A stretch of 64,000 nucleotides of DNA from Nematopogon swammerdamellus (taxonomy: Eukaryota; Arthropoda; Insecta; Lepidoptera; Adelidae), in assembly GCA_946902875.1 (NCBI GenBank), contig OX336339.1:25327349-25391348 (forward strand), written 5' to 3'. Below the pieces are notes generated by a model. It ran no database searches and had not been told where the DNA came from. It saw only the letters and a list, made by a program, of their open reading frames with translations. A program made the position numbers and the translations under genes. Shown piece by piece: positions 10,823 through 20,994 of the stretch. Within the stretch, counting starts at the first letter, position 1, and the number at the start of each line of letters is the position of its first letter.

Positions 10823-11290
10823 CGTCAGCAAGGAAGCAGATAAAGTATATGGTAAGTATCTGGATCTGCAGCACGAGGTTACCAAAATGTGGCCCGTCGA
10901 CTCGGCGATTGTTGTGACCATAGTCGTATCGATGCAAGGGCTGTTAGCGAAGAGCCTTGACGACTACTTTGAGAGGCTCTCGCTGAGTGGTTGGGTCAAG
11001 CGTCAGATCCAGAAGGCGGCCCTGCTCGACACTGCACGCATCGTCCGGAGGTTTCTCTCCATGGGGCCCGACCATTTATATATAAATTTGTGTATGTTTT
11101 TATATTCTAATATGTACAAAATTTGTGTCAAATATTATGTGTAAGTAAATGGGTGAAATAATCATAATAATTTTTATTATAACTATTTCGAATTTTTATA
11201 CTAGGCATATATGTAAAAAAATTGTGTAAACAAATTTGTAAATAAGTGGATAAAATATTAAGAATCCTATGACAGACATCATCGACGGGC
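10590..11290 (+). mobile_element. Non-LTR retroelement C-terminal fragment
   Basis: A frame open to 11144 reads RLHIRKLNNGRVTLYWDRSI, ANIPDIVLVDREGRRATLVD, then RLSLSGWVKRQIQKAALLDT and ARIVRRFLSM. This C-terminal block is widespread in insect retroelement pol proteins. The PDI-x(n)-LVD spacing resembles a PD-(D/E)XK endonuclease core, which I infer rather than show. The AT-rich 3' tail runs to about 11290. Confidence 0.55.
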
Positions 11291-11309
11291 ATCAGACGTC
11301 CAAATTAAA

Positions 11310-11490
11310 AAAAAAACCGACCTTTAAAAAGTCAAAGATAAATTTCCGTTTACTTTCTTAAACAAGTCGGGGAACCGCTAAATAAATACCAGTGCAGCTC
11401 TGAGTTTTAATATCTTATTTACTTAGCGTTCCCCCGACTCCTTTAAGTAAATAAAAGGACATTATTTGAGACTTTTTAAGGGTCGAGGGT
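11310..11490. repeat. Repeat-F palindrome
   Basis: CCGACCTTTAAAAAGTC, then AAGTCGGGGAACCGC, then the inverse CCCCCGACTCCTTTAAG. Confidence 0.75.
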
Positions 11491-11714
11491 TTATTTAATT
11501 TGTAATTTAACTTTTAGTTCAAGCTTTTTTTTAAATAACCGCATTTCATTCGAGAAGTAATTTTTTTATTACTTCAAAATTTTATTATTATTAATTGATT
11601 TCTAACACAGCTGAGAACCATCCCGGTTAAACCAGCATTCTAATACTCTAATTCTATGACGACGGAGGTTTCAAACTTATAATAACACGCCTCTTTTTCG
11701 TCGGGAGTTAAAAA

Positions 11715-12015
11715 AAACGGCCAAATGCGAGTCGGACTCGCGCACCGAGGTATCCGCACCACAAAAAAACCGTTGAAAAAAAAACACGTTTCTTGTATGG
11801 GGACTTTCCTTAATTATTCACTTTTAAATTGTTTTGTTCATTTTAAAATAATTCTTAAATTCTTTATTATTTATTGTTATTTCCGCCAAAATAACACATA
11901 TTCTGTGAAAATTTAAACCGATTACGGTGCCAAAGATACAGCCATCGGACAGACGGACAGACAGACAAACGTTGTAGGCTTAGTAATAGGCTTCCGTACG
12001 GAGTACGGAAACCTA
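11715..12015 (+). repeat. Repeat-E copy
   Basis: GAGTCGGACTCGCGCACCGA at the start, a short ACAGACGG run, and TACGGAAACCTAA at the end. Confidence 0.7.
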
Positions 12016-12341
12016 ACAAGCAAATTTTATTATATGAGCAAACAAGACACTTTTCCCATTAACACTTAACAAATTTCCACGAAGCTATAGATGCGAAGGA
12101 ATGTTTCACGAGAAAGTGTGTTGTTGTTGTGAACTGTAGTTTGCAAACACGCATCAGGTAGGGTTCCGGGAAGTTTTGTCGATTAAAATAATTAAAGCCG
12201 TCCGAGTAAGTTCAAGGACGCATGACGTGTGATGACGTCACTGTAGTTTGAGGAAACACACACCGTTGCAGAATTTGGTATTTCATGCGTGACTCATACG
12301 ACGGGCGTGTAAAAATGTGTTAGTAGGACTGACATATATAT

Positions 12342-12728
12342 GGTGCTTCGTTAGTCATGTCAAAAATTTCGGGAGGGTTACATACACACTCAAATAAACA
12401 CGTTACACAAAAAAATATATATGTTTTTAGCATTACTTTTCGAGAAATTTAACAAAACATGTTTGCTACCTAAACATTAACCTGTGTGTAACAGTAGGTA
12501 ACTTGCATTGTACGGGTTCAATGACCGTACTATGTTCAAACGCAGAACAGCTGTTTGTTGTAACTAAGTCACAAGGTCGCTATGATTGCTTTATACAGCT
12601 ACTTATTTCATTTTATTTTTTTGTTAGGAGAAAAAAATTTCCTATGAACATATGTTTTTTTACGTAAAGTGTTTATTTGAGTGTGTATGTAACCCTCCCG
12701 AAATTTTTGACATGACTAACGAAACACC
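12342..12728. mobile_element. MITE with about 80-bp terminal inverted repeats
   Basis: GGTGCTTCGTTAGTCATGTC, with AAATTTCGGGAGGGTTACAT, at the left is matched in reverse at the right end with very few changes. It is 387 bases with no coding capacity. Flanks are AT dinucleotide-rich, so the target duplication cannot be read with certainty. Confidence 0.8.
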
Positions 12729-12744
12729 TTATATACATTCATAG

Positions 12745-13029
12745 GACACGCTGTATTCCCACAATCGGGGTAAGCAGAATAATCGGTGTTGGTTTTGTAA
12801 ATTACAGCACAACATCGACCACCACGTTAGGCGAAGAATTAAAAGAAGATAAATATCAAGCAGCACGTAAGGCACGAAGACCCACCTGCTGCACGACTCG
12901 GTGGAAGGACCGTGCCAAGGTGAGAGGTGACTATCCTATCTCCCTTCAGCACGTCACCGCGTCCTTATCTCTCAGTAAAATTTCACGACGATGCAGTGGG
13001 CTATTATTTTTAAATACCGACCCCACGCA
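12745..13029 (-). mobile_element. SINE-3-like repeat
   Basis: ACACGCTGTATTCCCACAAT to TTTTAAATACCGACCCCAC is the reverse of the 8487 copy. Confidence 0.7.
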
Positions 13030-13309
13030 GGACTGACTCCTGAAATATGTGTCTACAGAAGATTTATTTAGGCGATGTACAATAATTATTTATATCATAG
13101 CGATTGTATAAAAAAACCGGCCAAATGTGAGTCGGACTCGCGCACCGAGGATTGCATACCACCAGGTAATTGGCCAGTTTTTATTATTTGTTGTTTTACT
13201 TTAGTGTTTGCACTATAATGACACCAAGTTTGTCACATCTGAGAACATAGAATTACGATTACACGACACCGCCCCCGCGTCGTCGGCTCGTACGCTTTGT
13301 AGCATTTTT

Positions 13310-13520
13310 TCGTAGAGGGCGCTACGAATAGTATCGCGTAGCGCGGCATTCCGTAGAGGGCTCTACGAAGTATAGCGCGTAGCTCGGCTTTCTGTAGAGG
13401 GCTCTACGAAGTATAGCGTAGCGCGGCATTCCGTAGAGCGCTCTACGAAGTATAGCGTAGCTCGGCATTCCGAAGAGGGCTCTACGAAGTATAGCGTAGC
13501 GCGGCATTCCGTCCGTCCGG
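13310..13520. repeat. Minisatellite of about 42-45 bp, 5 copies, palindromic
   Basis: Units read GTAGAGGGCTCTACGAAGTA then TAGCGTAGCGCGGCATTCC. One carries the perfect palindrome GTAGAGCGCTCTAC. The antisense frames here (ECRATLYFVEPS repeats) follow from the repeat and are not a gene. Confidence 0.85.
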
Positions 13521-13851
13521 TTTTTCTTTGACCGAAGTGGCGAATATTGTATGCACTCATTGGTGCATATCCGGAATTGGAACCTCAAACTTCCTGCTTG
13601 AAAGCTGGTTTCTACCGTACTATCATTCACTACCCACTACCGTATGTATATACTTCGCGTGACTGTTTGCTCATAGTTTAGGCCGCCGATGATGTAGCGT
13701 TAAGATTTATTAGAGTAAAACCATCTTGTGAAGTGAAAGAATGTAACAGTTAAAAGCGTATGTAAATCGTTCGGGACTTATAATATTGATGTAGCTATAC
13801 GTCCGGCCGTAGAAATTTCGCTTTATTTATTAGTATTATACATACATACAT

Positions 13852-14335
13852 ACCACACGCTGTATCCAATCAATCGGGGTGAGAAGAGTAAACGGTATTG
13901 TGCTGCAAAAACTAAATCACAGCACAACACCGACCACCACGTTTGGCAAAGTATTAGGACGAGATAATTCTCAAGCAGCAAGCAAGGTACAAAGACCCAC
14001 CTACTGCCTGACTCGGTTGACGGACCGTGCAAAGGTGAGAGGTGGCTAGTCTGTCGCCCTTTATCACGGCATCTCGTCCTTATTGACAGACATGCATGGG
14101 CAAAGATGCGGTGGGGCTATTATTTTTAAGTACCACCGCACTGAACGAAACGTCGTCGTTCGAAACGGTAATGTAAATAGTTCGTGTCTTCTGTCCAGTT
14201 CAGTGTAGCCGAGATGAAATGAAGAGAAGCACTGACATGGCACTTGGTTCACCCGGTTTTATGGGCTAAAATCACGGATGTTGTAGGTGATGTAGCCAAC
14301 CGTGTCAGTTTCCATAAAAAAAAAAATTTTAAAGT
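13852..14335. mobile_element. SINE-3 (minus) fused to SINE-2 3' part (plus)
   Basis: 13852-14132 is SINE-3 in reverse. At GTACCACCGCACTGAACGAA the sequence switches to forward SINE-2, ending in an A tail at 14330. Confidence 0.7.
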
Positions 14336-14499
14336 GCCGACCCCATACAGTACAGTACAGATATACCTTTTTTTGTGCTTGTACCATCTTTTTTGTTTGC
14401 TTGTGCAATCGGAATGTGACCATAAACAGATTTTCTGTGTGATGTTGGTCGTATGAGTCGAGTCATCCATTGATAACCCTCCTCGTATGTACATAAATA

Positions 14500-14715
14500 C
14501 ATAGCGTCACGCCTGTTTCCCGGTGGGGTAGGCAGAGACAACGGATCTCCACGTGCTACGATCCTGACGCACCTCTGCCGCCTCTTCCACTCCCATAATG
14601 TTCTTCACGCATGCTCGTCGGTTACGGGTACTACGCACTTGACCCTTTTTGAGCACATGCCCGATCTGGTCCAGGTACGTGCGTCTAGGGCGACCCTCCT
14701 CGTATGTCTGATTCT
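14500..14715 (+). mobile_element. LINE 3'-end fragment (shared with 57350-57530)
   Basis: CATAGCGTCACGCCTGTTTC, GGCAGAGACAACGGATCTCC and GGTTACGGGTACTACGCACT are nearly identical in the two copies. Confidence 0.6.
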
Positions 14716-14719
14716 CTAA

Positions 14720-15410
14720 GTGGACCTCTAAGTGCTTATTTATGTCCTATCCTCCGGTGCAAGGATGTGATAGCGTAATAGAAGATATACCTACGGTTAA
14801 ATAGGCATATTCACTTCCGTGTATAGCAACGCGCCACGTCCTTCGAGCGGTGACGTCACTGGACCCCTCGCCCCTCCCCCCAAGCCTGGCCCCACCCCCC
14901 GCTCGTATGACGTCTAGCCTTGATGTTACCCCTACCAGGATTTATATACATAGGTCCTGATATGGGTTCCATTTATTTCCGTGAATCTGTGTCTGAACCT
15001 AAGCTCGGAATGATATTTTGGGCCACATAGGTTTTTACAACAGACGCTAATGAAATTCACTTAGCGGTCCCCCGACTTCTTGAAGTAAATGAAAATTATT
15101 TTTTTAGAAGTTAGCTTGGCCTTTCCCTCTACCTGCCCTCGTCGTACATACCTTTATCACTTTTTTTACACGTTGTCATGAATTGCTGCATCTGTCATAA
15201 ATCAGAAGACACGCATGTCTAGGCAGTGGCAAACATTTTTGTAAAGTAGACTAAGTGTACATTGAAAAAATGTCCAGTGAAGTTTCTTGTCAGTTCTTCT
15301 TCGCTGTGATAATCGAACTGGCGGAATGTTACAATGTAAATATGACAAATCTGAGCGCAGTGTACTGCCAATAGATGCAAGGGATATGCAATCTGTATGG
15401 GATGGTCATG
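14720..15410. other. No recognised gene
   Basis: The sequence is mixed, with a short repeat-F trace at about 15060-15100 (GGTCCCCCGACTTCTTGAAG). I see no coding sequence. Confidence 0.45.
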
Positions 15411-15412
15411 GA

Positions 15413-15755
15413 GTAAGTTACTTTGTTTTATGAGATACTGCGTCTGTAGACTCTATGTATGATAATAAAACTAAATTGAAGACTTTTAAAAATATTTTCT
15501 GTATGTATGTATGTTCCTCCATAAATCTGAAACCGATAATCAGAATTAAATTAAACTTAGTACAAGCACATATTTTAACTATACGGGACAAAGAACGGGC
15601 TAAATAAAATTCAGTTTCGGTTACGCTAAGATGTGGCTCTCATGCAGACCGAATTGTTTCACGCGCCGAAACAATGGTATGGTAGCGGGCTTACTTACTT
15701 TCTTCTTTTTAAATACGAATTTTACGCGAGCGAAGCCGCGGGAAAAGCTAGTAAA
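15413..15755 (-). repeat. Repeat-D copy
   Basis: It reads in reverse from GGAGTAAGTTACTTTGTTTT to GCGAGCGAAGCCGCGGG. Confidence 0.8.
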
Positions 15756-15994
15756 CAATAAACAACAACTTCCTCGTACTTCCACCGTCCACCTACTGTG
15801 AGCTGAGGACGCGACCGGCAGCCTGAACCAGCCCGAGCTTCCCATGCGATATCTTCAAACGTCGTATTAACTGGCTAGACAGCGTAGCAACAGTCTGCAA
15901 ATCTGCTGGCATGACGCATTGGCGCCTGAGCGTGGTTTCGCGAGGAGAGGTGATTATGGCTCTCCCGACTGCACGATTGGTCTCTCGGCACAGC

Positions 15995-16400
15995 CACCCA
16001 TTTTTTTTTTTTTATATTTTCCGAACTAGCTGGCTGTGTCCGAGGTCGAAGCCTCAGGCGCAGCCAATATCACCCCCGAGGAGGTGCCAGTCCGGCTTGG
16101 AGGTGGACTAATGTCGCTGGGGAAAGGCTATTTACCCGCTATTTGAAGATCCGTGGATTGTAGGAGTGGGGAAAGATATTCCCCGGAAGCCCGTTCCACA
16201 CCTTTGCAGTGCGGCACAAGAACGATTTAGAGAATCGTGCCGTTCGAAGTACTAGTCTGTCTACTACAAAGGGATGTTCCGCGAGAGTATGGCGGGTTTG
16301 GCGAAGTCGAACAGGAGGAGGAGGGATAAGGGAAGCAATTTCGTCAGAGCAGCGGCCATAGTAGTATCGATAAAAATGTTGGTTTACATGTTGTAACGTT
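15995..16400 (-). mobile_element. LINE reverse transcriptase C-terminal fragment
   Basis: It is the inverse of the 35360-35690 sequence: GCCAGTCCGGCTTGGAGGTG, GGGAAAGATATTCCCC and GAGAATCGTGCCGTTCGAAG match. Confidence 0.7.
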
Positions 16401-16699
16401 GGTTAGATAAAAGGCGAAGACAGCGAGCAACCCACAAGAACCTCCTCAGTTTCGACCTTCATTCGTTCGAGTGTTTATTGTTTATTGTATAATTTCATCC
16501 ATATATCCAACCTACGCTTGGATATGTCGAAAACTCCGCCAGTTCTAAATTCAATGCGAGAACTGATAAACAATCTTCGCAAGTGACAATGTTTTGTTAG
16601 TACCTTATGTTATTATAGTAACTTACAAATAAAGAATCTGACCAATCTGCCTATATCTGGTGTGGTGTTATAAATCTCCCATCTTCGCTTCTAGTCTGT

Positions 16700-17235
16700 T
16701 TTTAGGCTTCCGTACCCTGTACGGAAACCTATTACTAAGCCTATGCCGTCAGTCTGTCTGTCCTACTGCTGTATCTTTGAAGCCGTAATAGGTGGCCGGT
16801 TGAAATTTTCACAGAATATGTGTTATTATGGCGGATATAACAATAAATAATAAAAAACAACTAGAACTGAAAAGTGTTATATTTTGATTCATATTCGGAC
16901 CCTTGAGTTGAAGGCGGTACAAAAGAACAAAAGGGGTCCATCTATCAAATTTTCAGGTGTGCTTTTGTAACGCCTTCAACTCAAGAGTCCGAATATGAAT
17001 CAAAATATTATTTAACACTTTTCAGTTCTAGTTGTTTTTTGAAGTCGGTGCAATGTTTTTTAAAACCGTTTTTTATTTCACTCTTTTTTAGTTATATTAC
17101 ATCAAAAATAGAAAAAGTAAAAAATTTTGATAGGTTCCCATACAAGAAACGTGTATTTTTTTAAGTTTTTTTTTGTGGTGCGGAAACCTCGGCGCGCGAG
17201 TTCGATACGCACTTGGCCGGTTTTTTTCTCCAAGA
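16700..17235 (-). repeat. Repeat-E copy containing a nested perfect hairpin (16853-17040)
   Basis: Repeat E in reverse is interrupted after AATAATAAAAAAC by a hairpin. Its arms (16853-16926, 16965-17040) match almost exactly (CTAGAACTGAAAAGTGTTAT; CATATTCGGACCCTTGAGTT). Repeat E then resumes with TTCCCATACAAGAAACGTG. Confidence 0.75.
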
Positions 17236-17352
17236 ACTTTCCACATCCTATGTTGTTTTTTGTTACAGGTTGAAGTACAGATACATAAATGTCCTGACCC
17301 ACGGGGTCCTGACCTGACCCCTCTGAAGCGAGTTAATTAGCCATTTAGAAAA

Positions 17353-17668
17353 TGGGCCGGTACTTAAAAAGAATATCCCCACTGCATCTCTTTCCATGCA
17401 TAAGGCGACTAAGGGATAAGGACAAGATGCCGTGCTAAAGGGCGATAGGATCGCCACCTCTCACCTTAGCACGGTACTTCCACCGAGTCATGCAGCAGGT
17501 GGGTCTTCATGCCTTACTTGCTGCTTGATCGATTTAATCTTGTTCGAATACTTTGCGAGACGTGGTGGTCGGTGTTGTGCTGTAATTGACCAGAGTTCTT
17601 GCAGCACAACACCGATTACTCTGCTTACCCCGATTGTCGGGATTCAGCGTGTGTGATATGTATATGTA
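17353..17668 (+). mobile_element. SINE-3-like repeat
   Basis: It runs from GGGCCGGTACTTAAAAAGAA to CCCCGATTGTCGGGATTCAG, same order as the 8487 copy. Confidence 0.75.
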
Positions 17669-17837
17669 TGTATTAGAAAACTGTGGCTTTTGGAGCTTTT
17701 TAGAAAATTGTATGAAAAGCGATACTAAAGCATTTGTTATCTCAATGGCCCAGACTGGTGACTCTCTTTGTAAAATTGGGACGAGGCGACTAGAGCGCGG
17801 CGTGGGCGTCTCGTGGAAGACTTTCTATTTATTATGA

Positions 17838-18310
17838 ACTAGCTTTTCCCCGCGGCCTCGCTCGCGTGAAATTCGTATTAAAAAAAAGAAAGTAAGTAAG
17901 CCCGCTACCGCGCCTTTATTTCGGCACGCGGAACAAGCCGGTTTGTATGAGAGCCATATTATCTTAGCGTAACCGGATCTGAATTTTATTTAGCCTATCC
18001 TGTGTCTCGTATAAATGTGCTTGTACTAAGTTTCATCGAATTCTAATGATCGGTTTAAGAGTTATGGAGGAACATACATACATACAAAAAATATTTTTAA
18101 AAATCGTCAATTTAGTTCTAATATCATACATAGAGTCTACAAACGCAATATCTCATAAAACAAAGTAACTTACTCCATGACCATCCCTTACAGATTTATT
18201 ATTACTCGTAGTATTAGTATCATACATAGAGTCTATAAACGCAATATCTCATCAAACAAAGTAACTTACTTCATGACCATCCCTTACAGATTTATTATTA
18301 GTATTGATAG
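17838..18310 (+). repeat. Repeat-D copy with duplicated 3' end
   Basis: It is full length, and the last roughly 100 bases (CATACATAGAGTCTACAAAC to AGATTTATTATTA) occur twice, at 18125-18205 and 18215-18300. Confidence 0.8.
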
Positions 18311-18449
18311 AGGACTGGTGTCTGGAGTTGAAAATATGCTGCCAAGAATACACAAGTAAGGGTAGAAATGTTTTCAACGCAGCACACATACAAGGTTCGT
18401 CCCACGCTCTTTGATATATGCGTGCATGAGCAATTTTCATTTCTGTATT

Positions 18450-18745
18450 GCATAGCTTTTAAACCCCCGACGCAAACGGAGAGGTGTTATTATAAGTTTA
18501 ACGTGTGTGTGTATGTTTGTATGGGTGTGTCTGTCTGTGGCATTGTAGCTCCCAAACGGATGGATCGATTTGGTTGGATGCGGTTTAATTTTAAAAAGCT
18601 TGAAATAAAAGTTCACCACACCTGAAAATTGTTAGATGGACCCCTTTTGTGCTTTTGTACCGCCTTCAACTCAAGGGTCCGAATATGAATCCAAATATTA
18701 TTTAACACTTTCAAGTTTTAGTTGTTTTTTTTTTTAAGTCGCTCC
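18450..18745 (+). repeat. Repeat-F-type tail and hairpin half
   Basis: CCCCCGACGCAAACGGAGAG to the GTGTGTGTATGTTTG and CCCAAACGGATGGATCGATT blocks is repeat-F tail. It is followed by one arm of the GTACCGCCTTCAACTCAAGG hairpin family. Confidence 0.6.
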
Positions 18746-19331
18746 AATGTTTTCTTTTTTTATCAGTCTTTATGTGTTTTTTAGCAGTCGACCGATCGCT
18801 CCACTGCACTGAGCTACCGAGGCTGACTATTGTCTTTGGCATGATAATTAATTTAATTGAAGAAGAAATTCGCTTATGAGCTTAGTTTTGCGCTAACGCT
18901 TTCGAGCTAGACCATCCGACAGCAAGTAATAGCTAATGTACCGTCAACATATTATTATGTTACATCTGCAACTAAAAATGCCCCTTGTTCCCGTGCGTAC
19001 CGTAATGATACACGGAATAAGGTAAGTAGCCATATGCCCGCCTTATTTTGTGAATGAACCGATGGGCGTGCGAGGCTGCGCTTCCGTCCTCCGCCCGACC
19101 GCGGCGGCGCGCGTCATCTCCCCGGCCGCCCGGAGAGAACCTTCGCCGCGTAGGGACGAGGGAGGGGGGGAGGGGCTCGCGGCCCACACAACCTGTGGGA
19201 TGCGGCGATCAATACCGCGACGCGACGGCGTAGTACCACCCCCGCCCCGCCCCGGAGCTTTCATTGAGAACGTGTGGGCGGGAGCGCGTGGGCGGCGGCG
19301 GCCCTGCCGTGGGCGGCGGGCGGCGGCGCCG

Positions 19332-19370
19332 GTATATAAGCGGAGCGCGGGCACGCTCGGCACCAGTCGC
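19332..19370 (+). promoter_or_regulatory. TATA box and initiator of gene 1
   Basis: A TATATAAG box begins at 19333 inside a GC-rich, CpG-rich stretch. An initiator-like CCAGTC lies about 31 bases downstream (near 19364-19368), which is normal TATA-to-start spacing for an arthropod polymerase II core promoter. A short non-coding exon ending in a GTGAGT donor follows. The start site is inferred from spacing only. Confidence 0.75.
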
Positions 19371-19453
19371 GCGACATCCTCTCCCCCACCCGCACCGCGC
19401 GCCCTCGCTGTGCCGCTGTCGATTGTGCTATTAGTGCTCGGGACTATTAATCG
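19365..19453 (+). other. Gene 1 exon 1 (5' UTR, non-coding)
   Basis: This segment runs from the predicted start site to TCG|GTGAGTA at 19454. It has no start codon in frame with the downstream coding exon. The following intron (19454-19712) is AT-rich and ends in GTTGTCGGCAG at 19712, seven bases before the start codon. A UTR exon separated by a short intron from the signal-peptide exon is common in insect secreted-protein genes. Confidence 0.65.
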
Positions 19454-19719
19454 GTGAGTACTCATTTGTTTTCTTGATTAATAAATAAAAAGAAAAAATT
19501 AAATATTTGAAAGCAATATTTAATTTAGAACCGACCTTCTTTAATTTTAATTTACATATTAATTTGACATTTGCAACATTTTTTCTTATTGTAACCTAGA
19601 TCTAGAGCAACTCTTGAACAATGCATATTAACTTCCCATAAAGTTCTTGAATTAAATGCTGCTGCTATAAAAATGCGGTGACGTCATACTGAATCGGTTG
19701 TGTTGTCGGCAGAAACAAG

Positions 19720-20994
19720 ATGAGGTGGACGCTAGTGCTGAGTACGCTGGCGCTGGCGTGCGCGCGCGCCGCCTCGCTCGGATACGCGCAGCAGTACGCG
19801 CCGGCGCCGCCCGCCGCCTACTCGCCCTACGCCGACTACGACGACTACTACTTCCTGCCGAAGCCGATGGTTCGCTACCCGTACTACTCGCTGCCGGCGC
19901 CGGCGTACGAGCCTGAGCCCTACCGGCCCGCGTACCCCTACTACTACAAGCCGCTCGCGCCGCTCGCCGAGCCAGAGGACCCGCTGCGCCTCGAGGAGCG
20001 GGCGGCGCGCGAGGCCGCCCTGCCCGTAGGCCAGGAGACCTGGTACGAGAGCGAGCCGCCAGCGCCGCGCTGGCGCCAGGCCGGCCTCGACGACGTCAAC
20101 GCCGCCTTCCTCCAGAACCTCATCATCTCGCAGATGGCGCGCAACGCCGAGAACCGCGCACGCGCCTTCGCTCCCCAACAGCAGCTGCAGAACGATGAGC
20201 GCGAGCGCGACGAGCACGACGAGGCCGACTCCTACGGCGAGCGCGACACGCGCGACTTCGAAGACGAGGACGTGCGCGAGCTGAAGGCGCTCGCGGGCAA
20301 GCCTCTCTACCACTCGGCCAAGACGGAGCCGCGCGCGCCGGCCGCGCCGCCCGCAACGCCCACCAACAACTACGATTACTACGACTACCCCGCCGACGAC
20401 TCCTTCATCAACTGGGGCAGCAAGCGCGCCGCCGCCGAGCGGCAGCAGCGCTCGTCCACCGCGGCGCCTCCGCCGGCGTCGACGTCGACCGCGGCGCCGG
20501 ACGCCGTCTTCGCCGGGCAGCGCGAGGAGGTCATGCTGCGTCCGGCGACGCCCGTGCGGCACCCCTTCCCCGACCCCGTCATGAAGATGCTCGAGGCGGA
20601 GTGGCGGCACGAGAAGCGCGCGACCTCCGTCTACGACAAGATAAAGCACATGCTGGCCGCCGAGAGCGACGCACGCGATAAGGTGAGTCCTCCATCTTCG
20701 TTTGTCCCTCCGCCCGGCGGCGGCCGGCGCCCGCCGCGCCGCGACTCCGCCACCCACGCTAAAAATAGCGCTCCATTGAGCGGCGCGCGCGGGGCGGCCG
20801 AGCTACGCCCCCGTCCCGAGTCGATCGCTCGACCGATCGCTCGACCGATCGCCTGACCGAGTGCGTTGTTGCAGAGTGCGACGACACCGCTCGCGGCGAA
20901 CGAGGAGCGGCAAAGACTCAAGAAGCGGTTCGTGGCGAGCGAACCGGACCTGGTGGCGGAGCTGCGAGGACTCAAGCGGCGCATCGCGACCTAA
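19720..20994 (+). CDS. Secreted Tyr/Pro/Ala-rich protein, prohormone-like, 360 aa (exons 19720-20682 and 20875-20994)
   Basis: I do not recognise this protein. The ATG at 19720 is the first in the exon and opens a classic signal peptide (MRWTLVLSTLALACARA). Residues 24-90 are rich in Tyr, Pro and Ala. Residues about 125-150 look helical. An acidic Arg/Glu/Asp segment follows, then a Tyr-rich stretch ending in FINWGSKR. Dibasic or polybasic sites occur at SKRAA, EKRAT, KKRFV and KRRIA, so processing by proprotein convertases is plausible. Exon 2 ends in phase 0 at AAG|GTGAGT (20682). Exon 3 starts after TTGTTGCAG (20874), adds 39 residues and stops at 20992-20994. The coding exon is far richer in GC, especially at third positions, than its surroundings. 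A neuropeptide precursor and a structural secreted protein (cuticle, chorion) are both possible; the function is not known. Confidence 0.8.
20683..20874 (+). other. Gene 1 intron 2 with short GC-rich tandem repeat
   Basis: A GT-AG intron of 192 bases interrupts the coding region in phase 0. Near its 3' end (20819-20856) it carries about three copies of a 12-base CTCGACCGATCG-type repeat. If the intron were retained, the frame would stay open to a stop near 20856, giving an alternative C-terminus without the KKR/KRR region. Confidence 0.6.

Noticed and set aside
13322..13630. 102-codon antisense repeat protein
   Set aside because: Produced by the 42-45-base minisatellite.
19732..20757. 341-codon antisense frame over gene 1
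   Set aside because: Low-complexity Arg/Val/Gly product of a GC-rich exon. The + frame has a signal peptide, promoter and splice sites.
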